From contig NZ_CP011452.2 of the NCBI RefSeq assembly GCF_001008165.2, forward strand, positions 1,550,001 through 1,614,000: 64,000 nt of DNA, in the 5' to 3' direction. This DNA comes from Croceibacterium atlanticum (GTDB lineage: Bacteria > Pseudomonadota > Alphaproteobacteria > Sphingomonadales > Sphingomonadaceae). The stretch's first letter is position 1; each line of letters starts with the position of its first letter. A program made the translations under genes and the position numbers. The notes below the pieces were generated by a model. It worked only from the letters and a program-made list of their open reading frames with translations, was not told where the DNA came from and ran no database searches. Below are positions 55,215 through 62,207 of the stretch, piece by piece.

Positions 55215-55646
55215 TCAGCCCAGCGCGCCGCGCAGGCGGGCGAACAGGCCGCCCTTCCTGCCGCTGGCCAGCACTTCGGCAAGCTGCGCCGGATCATATG
55301 GCTTTTCGAAGATCGGGCCCAGCTCCGCCACTTCAGGCGGAATATCCTCGGGCGATCCGGTGGAGAACGCTATGCGCGGGCGTTGCGGGCCAAGCATGGT
55401 CACCAGCTCCGCCAAGGCCCAGCCATCGTCCCGATCCGCCAGATGCACGTCGATCACCATGGCCTGCGCAGGCCCTGCATCGAGCGCCTTCATCGTGCAG
55501 GCGATGGTCGGGCAGATTTCCACCTTGGTGGCACCGGCATCCAGCAGGGCCTGTTCAATATGCAGGGCAAGCACAGTGTCGTCCTCCACCACGAGGACGC
55601 GGCCGAGCCGCGATTTACCGACAATGCCTTCCTTTTCACCGTGCAT
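55215..55646 (-). CDS. single-domain response regulator
   Basis: 143 residues: a receiver domain only. Acidic pocket VVEDD, phospho-acceptor Asp in AMVIDVHLAD, switch Thr in AFSTGSP and Lys in FEKPYD are all present. In sphingomonads such single-domain regulators can feed phosphate into the PhyR pathway; the place beside phyR suggests this, but it lacks the FATGY sequence of the SdrG-type group. A short basic tail follows the receiver. Confidence 0.9.
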   Translation of the reverse strand: MHGEKEGIVGKSRLGRVLVVEDDTVLALHIEQALLDAGATKVEICPTIACTMKALDAGPAQAMVIDVHLADRDDGWALAELVTMLGPQRPRIAFSTGSPEDIPPEVAELGPIFEKPYDPAQLAEVLASGRKGGLFARLRGALG

Positions 55647-55727
55647 AGGGGCCCTGTTTGCAGAATGCGGGCTGTATGAAATCCGAACGCGCGAAAACTC
55701 TCCGCCGTTCCCTTGAATATCAATATA

Positions 55728-56888
55728 TCACAATTGCTTGCGATAGATGCGATATTCACGGTTCATATGACTGTCGATCGCCTTGGCAATGGCGACCATG
55801 CCCTGGTTGTCTTCCAGCACCCAGCCCACCTCGGCCCGTTTCGCATTGTGGTCGCTGACGGCATAGCGGCGGATATATTCGATCATCATGAAGGCCAGCT
55901 GGCTCGCCAGGCGCGAATTCTGCAAACGCTTCTTCACGCCCATCAGCGGTACGCGGAAATCCGCGGGCTGCGGATTGCGCAGCCACCACAACAACCTGAT
56001 CCAGTTGAAGGGGAACAATCTGCCCTTCATCTTCGCAATCTTCGCATTGGCATCCGGCAAGGCGATCATGAAGGCGACAGGTTCCCCATCCAGCTCCGCG
56101 ATCATGTTCGCGCCCGGCAGGATCAGCTGTTTGAGCTTCTTCGCGCCATAGGCCTTCTCATTCTCGGTAAAAGGCACGAAGCCCCAATTGGTCGACCAGG
56201 CATCGTTCAATATATCGATGATGATCGCCGCCTCGCGTTCGAAATGCTTGAAGTCCACCGTGCGGACATTGATCCGCTTGTTCTTCTCGCCCGAGGCGAC
56301 GATCCGGTTGACGAGATCGGGGAAGCTCTTGTCCACCCGCAATTCATAAGTGAACAGCCGCTTGGCCACGTCATAGCCGCCGGCCGTTTCCACCCAGCCT
56401 TCATATTCGGGCGAATTATGGCCCATCATCACCATTGGCGGGTGGTCGTGGCCATGGACCAGCAGGCCCGGTTCTTCCCAGATCGACAGGCTGACCGGCG
56501 CGACCACCTGGGTCATTCCCTGTTCGCGCAGCCAGTCTTCCGCGCGCGCGATCAGCGCATGGGCGGTTTGCGCGTCCTCCGCCTCCAGCAGGCCCCAATT
56601 GCCGGTGCCCGGGCCCATCCCCTGTTCCGGCGGCTGTTTCAGCTGCAATTCGTCGATATGGGCGGAGATGCGGCCAACCGTCTTCCCGCCACGCCGGGCG
56701 AGGAACAACTGCATCCGCGCATGTTCGTGAAACGGGTTCTTCGCCGGGTTCAGCAGTTCCATCACTTCGGCGCGCAAAGGCGGCACCCAGTTTTGATCTG
56801 CCTCATTCAATCGATAAGCGAGATCGACGAATTCATTGAGGTCGCGCTTGCCGGTGACCGGCGTAATATCTATTTTGTCGTAAGACAC
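55728..56888 (-). CDS. GNAT-fold N-acyltransferase-like protein of unknown substrate
   Basis: 386 residues. DLAYRLNEADQNWVPPLRAEV near the N-terminus and WEEPGLLVHGHDHPPMVMMGHN in the middle mark an uncharacterised family whose core resembles GNAT acyltransferases; some databases label relatives as dATP pyrophosphohydrolases, which the sequence does not support. The start is the GTG at 56888, preceded by GAGGAC; a longer upstream frame is not family-like. It is divergent from the desaturase. Confidence 0.78.
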   Translation of the reverse strand: MSYDKIDITPVTGKRDLNEFVDLAYRLNEADQNWVPPLRAEVMELLNPAKNPFHEHARMQLFLARRGGKTVGRISAHIDELQLKQPPEQGMGPGTGNWGLLEAEDAQTAHALIARAEDWLREQGMTQVVAPVSLSIWEEPGLLVHGHDHPPMVMMGHNSPEYEGWVETAGGYDVAKRLFTYELRVDKSFPDLVNRIVASGEKNKRINVRTVDFKHFEREAAIIIDILNDAWSTNWGFVPFTENEKAYGAKKLKQLILPGANMIAELDGEPVAFMIALPDANAKIAKMKGRLFPFNWIRLLWWLRNPQPADFRVPLMGVKKRLQNSRLASQLAFMMIEYIRRYAVSDHNAKRAEVGWVLEDNQGMVAIAKAIDSHMNREYRIYRKQL

Positions 56889-57022
56889 TATCGGTCCTCG
56901 TTCATTCGCGATTAGCCCTGCGTATGCTTCGGGGCCGTTGTCAAGCGAGCCGCATATGGCCGCGCAGGGGCCCGTCGGGTCGCTGCGATTACCGGCCAGG
57001 GGCGTATTCGGAAACTTATTTG

Positions 57023-58111
57023 ATGCCAGCAACCCAAACCCTAGACGCAGCCGCCACAGCGGCACAGCCATCCCGGCGCGTGGCGCTTTCCGCCACGCCG
57101 GATGACAAGGACATGCTGCGTGCCGCGGCGGAACTTACGCGCGATATCAACAAGGCTCGGCCGGAAATATACTGGCCGGACATGCTGCTGTCCGCGCTGG
57201 TCGGTTATGGCGCCATGGCCGGGGCAATCCTGATCGACAATGCGTGGCTGGCTGTGGCCTGCGCGGTCGTTTCCGTGATCGCGCTCTATCGCGCCTTGCT
57301 GTTTATCCACGAGATTTCCCATCTCCACCGCAACGCCCTGCCCGGTTTCCGCACCGCGTGGAACGCGCTGGTCGGCGTGCCGCTGCTGACGCCGTCCTTC
57401 ATGTATGAGGGCGTTCACACGCTGCATCATGCCCGGACCCGTTATGGCACGGTGGAAGATCCGGAATATCTGCCGCTGGCACTGATGAAGCCGTGGTCGC
57501 TGCCGGTCTTCCTTCTGGTCGCCCTGCTGGCGCCGCCGGCGCTCATCATCCGTTTCGGCATACTGACGCCGCTGGGCGCCATCATCCCGCCGATCCGCAA
57601 ATTCTCGTGGGAACGGTTTTCGGCACTTGCCATCAACCCGGCATTCCGCCGCCGCCCTGCCGAAGGCGAGATGAAGCGCCGTTTCTTCTGGCAGGAAGTG
57701 GGGGCCAGCGCCTGGGCCATGGTGTTGATCGCCAGCATCTTCGTGCTGGGCTGGCGTCCGTTGCTGATCGCCATGGCGATCATGTCCGCCGTCGCCATCT
57801 TCAACCAGTTGCGCACGCTGGTGGCCCATCTGTGGGAGAATGAGGGCGAAGTGATGACGGTGACCGGCCAGTATCTGGATTCGGTCAATGTGCCGCCCCC
57901 ATCGCCCTTTGCCGCGCTGTGGGCGCCGGTGGGCCTGCGTTACCACGCGCTGCATCACCTGCTGCCCAGCCTGCCCTATCACTCGCTGGGTGAAGCGCAT
58001 AAACGGATATGTGCGCGCCTGGGCACGGAATCGACTTATGAACGCGCCAGTTATGGCAGCATGACAGTGCTGGTGATGCGCATCGCGCGCAGCACCATGG
58101 TCCGTCGATAA
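57023..58111 (+). CDS. fatty acid desaturase family protein
   Basis: 362 residues, integral membrane. The three histidine boxes for the di-iron centre are visible: HEISH (about 114-118), HTLHH (about 150-154) and a C-terminal YHALHHLLPSLPYHSLGEAH. Four membrane helices lie between. The family includes acyl-lipid desaturases and hydroxylases, including carotenoid-modifying enzymes; the substrate is uncertain. Confidence 0.92.
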   Translation: MPATQTLDAAATAAQPSRRVALSATPDDKDMLRAAAELTRDINKARPEIYWPDMLLSALVGYGAMAGAILIDNAWLAVACAVVSVIALYRALLFIHEISHLHRNALPGFRTAWNALVGVPLLTPSFMYEGVHTLHHARTRYGTVEDPEYLPLALMKPWSLPVFLLVALLAPPALIIRFGILTPLGAIIPPIRKFSWERFSALAINPAFRRRPAEGEMKRRFFWQEVGASAWAMVLIASIFVLGWRPLLIAMAIMSAVAIFNQLRTLVAHLWENEGEVMTVTGQYLDSVNVPPPSPFAALWAPVGLRYHALHHLLPSLPYHSLGEAHKRICARLGTESTYERASYGSMTVLVMRIARSTMVRR

Positions 58112-58127
58112 GGTCAGGCGCCGGGGC

Positions 58128-59228
58128 TCATTCCTCGGTGCGGACCAGCACCGTCTCGCCAATCAGGAAGAACAGCAGGAACGGCGCCCATGCGGCCAGC
58201 AGCGGCGGATATCCGCCGAAGCTGCCCATGGCCAGCGCCGCATTATCGACCACGAAATAGGCAAAACCCAGCGCCATGCCGATCACGGCGCGGGCGAAAA
58301 GATGGCCTGACCGGGCCAGCCCGAAACCGGCCACCGCACCCAGCAGCGGCATCAGAACGGCCGATAAGGGCCCGGAAATCTTGTGCCACCAGCGCCCGCG
58401 CAATTCCGATGTCTGGCGCCCCGCAGCTTCCAGCGCCTCTATCGAACGTGACAATTGCGGCAGGCTTTCCGCATCGGGATTGACCGTGCGCAGTTCCAGC
58501 TGATCCAGCCCCAGTTCGGGCGCGATCAGGGTCGGTTCGTCCAGCGCGCGTTCTTCCGCCGGGCCGACATTGAAGACTTCCGGATCTTCCAACATCCAGC
58601 CCGGATTGGCATAGGTCGCCCGGCTGCCACGCCATTGACGCAGCATCATGCCGTTATCGTCCCGCTGGTAGAAGGTGACATCCTCCATCACCGTATCCGC
58701 GCCGCGCCCCCGCACGGTGGATGCCAGCAGCACGTCATTGCCATCCGCCAGATAGACCGTGGTGCGCGTATCCGGATCGTCGGGAACAGGTCCGTATTCG
58801 GCCTTCTCCCAGGCTGACAGCGTTGCCGTCGCCCGTGTCACGACCCTTTCGTTGAACAGGAAGGAGAAACCGGCGATCACCATTGCCGTCAGCAGCAGCG
58901 GCGCGAGGATCTGATGCGCTGAAAGGCCGGAAGCCTTCATCGCGATCACTTCGCTATTCTGGTTCATCGTCGCCAGCGTGATGATCGTCGCCAGCAAGAT
59001 GGAGTAAGGCAGGAAGCGGGCGATCAATTGCGGGATCCGCAAGGATGCATAGGTCAGCAATTCGCCCTGGCCATTGCCCTGATAGGCCAGAATATCGGCG
59101 CTGTTACTCAGCAGGTCGAGCATCAGCAGCACCAGCACCAGCATCACCAGCACGGCCAGAATCCGCAGGATGAATGTCTTGGCCAGATATTTGGTCAGCG
59201 TGGCCGAGGGGAAGAAATCAAGCACCAT
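58128..59228 (-). CDS. lptG: LPS export ABC transporter permease LptG
   Basis: 366 residues. Inner-membrane subunit that, with LptF and LptB, extracts lipopolysaccharide toward the LptC-A-D bridge. Three N-terminal membrane helices, MNQNSEVIAMKASGLSAHQI (coupling helix), a periplasmic beta-jellyroll and three C-terminal helices (HLFARAVIGMALGFAYFVVDNAALAMG). Its start overlaps the lptF stop by 11 bases. Confidence 0.95.
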   Translation of the reverse strand: MVLDFFPSATLTKYLAKTFILRILAVLVMLVLVLLMLDLLSNSADILAYQGNGQGELLTYASLRIPQLIARFLPYSILLATIITLATMNQNSEVIAMKASGLSAHQILAPLLLTAMVIAGFSFLFNERVVTRATATLSAWEKAEYGPVPDDPDTRTTVYLADGNDVLLASTVRGRGADTVMEDVTFYQRDDNGMMLRQWRGSRATYANPGWMLEDPEVFNVGPAEERALDEPTLIAPELGLDQLELRTVNPDAESLPQLSRSIEALEAAGRQTSELRGRWWHKISGPLSAVLMPLLGAVAGFGLARSGHLFARAVIGMALGFAYFVVDNAALAMGSFGGYPPLLAAWAPFLLFFLIGETVLVRTEE

Positions 59229-60510
59229 CGCTGCCCTCCTCCGGCTCGCGGGCCGCGACTGGCGGCGCGCCAGTGGGATGCCGCTTGCGTGACCACCATT
59301 TCATCAATGCGGAAAAACGCTTGGACAATTTGGCGAAGGCCGTTTCCAGCGCGCCGATGGCCTGCCCGCCCGGCACGAAGGCGACACGGTAATACATCCA
59401 GCCGATCAGCGCGGCGAAAACCACGAATGGCCCCCACAATCCGATCCAGGGATCGATCCGGCCCAGTTCCGCCACCGATTGCCCATACTGGTTCACCTTG
59501 TGATAGGAGACGACGAGTATGATCGACACGAATACGCCCAGCGCACTGGTCGATCGCTTGGGCGGTATGGCCAGCGCCACGGCCAGCAGCGGCATCATCA
59601 GCATCATCACCACTTCGACCATGCGATAATTGAAATTGGCAAGGCCGGCATCCCTTTCCTGCGGGGTGGCTTCCGGGCTCCAGCCGAGACGCAACAGTTC
59701 GGGCAGCAGATATTCGCGGCTCTTGTCCCCGCGATCGCGGAAACGTTCTATGGCGGGCAGGTCGATCGGCAGATCGTGGCGGGAGAAACTGAGCACGCGC
59801 GGCGTATCATCGGGCAAATCGTGCACGATCGTGCCGTCCAGCAGGCGCAGGATGATCGTGTTGCGATCTTCCCTGTTGGCGAGGAAGCGTCCCTCGCGGG
59901 CGGTGATCGCCAGCGATTGCCCCTTTCCATCGGAAACACGGGCGAAGATTCCCATCAACTGGCGCCCTTCATCCCGGCTTTCTTCGATCCGCAACGCCAC
60001 GCGATCTTCCAGCGTGGTGAATTCCCCGACATTGATCGAAGCCCCCAGCGCGCCGGATCGCAATTCATATTGCAATTCCTCGTAGCCATACCGCGCGAGC
60101 GGCTGGAGATAGCCGACAATGGCGAAGTTCAGCGCCACCAGCACGAAGGTAATCATGTATGGGACGCGCAGCAGGCGCGTATAGCTCCACCCCACGGCGC
60201 GCATCACGTCCAGTTCGCTGGAAGTCGCCAGCTTGCGGAAGGCCAGCAATATGCCGAGCAACAGGCCGAGCGGAACCGCCAGCCCCGCATATTCCGGGAT
60301 CAGGTTGACCAGCATCCGGAACACGACAGTGATCGGCCCGCCTTCCGTCGAAACGAATTCGAACAGGCGCAGCATCTTTTCCAGCATCAGCAGCGATGCG
60401 GCCAGCGCGAACACGCCAAGCATCGGCACCAGCACGAGCCGGAAAATATAGCGGTCTATGGCGGTGATGAATGTCAAACTGGCGGCAATCGCGGTGGCGG
60501 GAACTTGCAA
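59218..60510 (-). CDS. lptF: LPS export ABC transporter permease LptF
   Basis: 430 residues. Partner permease of LptG with the same layout: IDRYIFRLVLVPML, coupling-helix ATSSELDVMRAVGWSYTRLLRVP, periplasmic domain and C-terminal helices. A proline/arginine-rich tail extends beyond the last helix. Only TTG codons serve as start (60510, or 60477 nearer the first helix), with no clear ribosome site, so the exact N-terminus is uncertain. Confidence 0.95.
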   Translation of the reverse strand: MQVPATAIAASLTFITAIDRYIFRLVLVPMLGVFALAASLLMLEKMLRLFEFVSTEGGPITVVFRMLVNLIPEYAGLAVPLGLLLGILLAFRKLATSSELDVMRAVGWSYTRLLRVPYMITFVLVALNFAIVGYLQPLARYGYEELQYELRSGALGASINVGEFTTLEDRVALRIEESRDEGRQLMGIFARVSDGKGQSLAITAREGRFLANREDRNTIILRLLDGTIVHDLPDDTPRVLSFSRHDLPIDLPAIERFRDRGDKSREYLLPELLRLGWSPEATPQERDAGLANFNYRMVEVVMMLMMPLLAVALAIPPKRSTSALGVFVSIILVVSYHKVNQYGQSVAELGRIDPWIGLWGPFVVFAALIGWMYYRVAFVPGGQAIGALETAFAKLSKRFSALMKWWSRKRHPTGAPPVAAREPEEGSDGA

Positions 60511-60586
60511 AGCGCTATAACCCGCACTTGATCCAAGGTCATGCCCCCAGTTTGGTTCCTGAATTTTCGGTCGCGGGGTGTGACCT

Positions 60587-60985
60587 TCAGGCCTTTTCGA
60601 GTGTGCATTGCAGCGGGTGCTGATTTTCGCGCGCGAAATCCATGACCTGGTTCACCTTGGTTTCGGCCACTTCATAGGGGAAGATGCCGCAAACGCCCAC
60701 GCCGCGCTGATGCACATGCAGCATCACCCGCGTCGCCTGTTCCAGATCCATGCGGAAGAAACGCTTCAGCACCATGACGACGAATTCCATCGGCGTATAA
60801 TCGTCATTCAGCATCAGCACCTTGTACTGGCTGGGTTTTTTCGGCTTGGCCCTGGTGCGCGTTGCCAGGCCGATCTGCCCTTCACCGTCAGAGGTTCCGC
60901 TTTCGTCATCTTCTCCGGCCGAACGGATGGGCAGCTCGGGAACGGCCTTGGCCCCCATGGGCGAGAAAGCGGGAATTCGGTGCAT
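60587..60985 (-). CDS. clpS: ATP-dependent Clp protease adaptor ClpS
   Basis: 132 residues. It delivers N-end-rule substrates to ClpAP. After a poorly conserved acidic N-terminus comes [20 protein letters not shown] (substrate pocket with Asn-Asp), [25 protein letters not shown] and [10 protein letters not shown]. The ATG at 60985 gives a slightly long N-terminal tail; an internal ATG at 60958 is possible. clpA is not nearby. Confidence 0.95.
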   Translation of the reverse strand: MHRIPAFSPMGAKAVPELPIRSAGEDDESGTSDGEGQIGLATRTRAKPKKPSQYKVLMLNDDYTPMEFVVMVLKRFFRMDLEQATRVMLHVHQRGVGVCGIFPYEVAETKVNQVMDFARENQHPLQCTLEKA

Positions 60986-61111
60986 AGCAGCGCAAATATC
61001 GTATCGGCCCCCGCCGCTGCAAGGTGCGCGGCTCAATTCGCCTCATAATCCGTGTCGATTAACGCAGGGTAAGCATGGCAATTGGCGCCCTGCCCTGCCT
61101 CCAAAAGCAAG

Positions 61112-61141
61112 CGGGCCGGACGGTCTGAACCGTCCGGCCCG
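61112..61141 (-). terminator. hairpin downstream of the phasin gene
   Basis: Perfect 13-bp stem (CGGGCCGGACGGT / ACCGTCCGGCCCG) with a 4-base loop, 67 bases past the phasin stop. On the minus strand it is followed by a short GCTTTT stretch, so it is a plausible phasin terminator; clpS transcription also starts nearby. Confidence 0.6.
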
Positions 61142-61207
61142 TCAGATCCGCCGAAGAGGAGAGGAGCCCCGGCGGATGCGTCAGCTAGTCTGCTGCGAGG
61201 CGGCGCC

Positions 61208-62059
61208 TCAGGCGGCAGCCTTCGACATTTTTTCAGCCGCCATGTTCATGCGGCCGGAAATCGGCGCAAACGCTTCATTGGCGAGCTTCATCATGGTTTC
61301 GCTGTTCTTCGAGCTGGTGGCGACCAGCGCATCGAAATTGCGGCGCATGATCTTGCCCTGCAGCTGGAACAGTTCGGTCGGGCTCTTCACCGCGGCCATT
61401 TCCTTCATGTCCGCAGTCATGGTTTCGTAAGCCGACTTGGCTTCGTCAACCACGGTCTTGCTCATGTCCTGCAGGCCGCCGGCCAGGATCTTGCTGCTTT
61501 CAACCAGGGCTTCGACATTGCCCTTCGCGAATTCGCTGGCTTCGCCCATGGCTTCGGTGCCCTTGTCATAGGCTTCCTTCGCCTTGGACTGCATTTCGGT
61601 GAGCATGTTGCTGTAATCTGGTGTCTTGGCGGTTGCCATGATCTTGTCCTTCAATTCGCTGACGGTGGTTTGGGGAGTATTCGCAGCCTGCTGCGCTACC
61701 TTGGCCGGCTTCTTCGCAGCCATTGCGCTGATATTCGGTTCAGCAGCGGGTTTCGGCGCGGGAACCTTCGCGGCCTTTTTAGCCGACGCCTTGCGCTTGG
61801 GCGCGGATTTGGCAGCAGCTTTCTTCGCTGCGGTTTTCTTGGCCGCAGCCGGTTTCCTTGCCGGAACCTTGGCAGGCGCTGCCTGCTTCGCCGGCTCCCC
61901 GCCTTCCGCCTTCCTGGCTTCCGTCTTCGGTTCGGCCTTGGCCGGCGCGGGTTCGGATGCCTTTGGGTCAGCGGCAGCCTTCGGCTTCATTTCCGAAGCC
62001 GCGGCGGCATAGGCTTTTTCGGCGCTGTCTTCGGTCTTCTTGTCCGGAGAATCGGCCAT
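61208..62059 (-). CDS. phasin with a histone-H1-like N-terminal region
   Basis: 283 residues. The C-terminal half (about 140-280) is the phasin domain: NMLTEMQSKAKEAYDKGTEAMGEASEF and SPTELFQLQGKIMRRNFDALV, an amphipathic helical coat protein for PHA granules. The first about 115 residues are very rich in Ala, Lys and Pro with AAKK/PAK repeats, like the DNA-binding tail of Pseudomonas PhaF but at the other end. It could link granules to the nucleoid. It has its own promoter and lies beside phaC. Confidence 0.9.
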   Translation of the reverse strand: MADSPDKKTEDSAEKAYAAAASEMKPKAAADPKASEPAPAKAEPKTEARKAEGGEPAKQAAPAKVPARKPAAAKKTAAKKAAAKSAPKRKASAKKAAKVPAPKPAAEPNISAMAAKKPAKVAQQAANTPQTTVSELKDKIMATAKTPDYSNMLTEMQSKAKEAYDKGTEAMGEASEFAKGNVEALVESSKILAGGLQDMSKTVVDEAKSAYETMTADMKEMAAVKSPTELFQLQGKIMRRNFDALVATSSKNSETMMKLANEAFAPISGRMNMAAEKMSKAAA

Positions 62060-62107
62060 TCGTTCCTCGCTAAAGCTGCGCTTCGTTTACATCGCGCCGC
62101 AACGCGA

Positions 62108-62171
62108 TTGCTGCATTGCACAAAATAGAGAAACGATGGTGGATGTCAAGGCGTTTTTGTGCAGCGCACAA
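62108..62171. promoter_or_regulatory. paired TGC-type dyads around the phasin promoter (candidate PhaR operators)
   Basis: TTGCTGCATTGCACAA at 62108-62123 and the perfect dyad TTGTGC-AGC-GCACAA at 62157-62171 bracket the promoter. PhaR repressors of PHA genes in alphaproteobacteria recognise TGC-rich dyads and release them when PHA forms. phaR is not in the window. Confidence 0.5.
62122..62149 (-). promoter_or_regulatory. sigma-70-type promoter of the phasin gene
   Basis: On the minus strand, TTGACA (62149-62144), 16 bases, TATTTT (62127-62122). The -35 box is perfect. The start codon of the phasin gene is 62 bases beyond the -10 box. Confidence 0.75.
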
Positions 62172-62207
62172 TAACTGAAACATTCCGCCCCGAAAGGCAG
62201 GCGTTTC

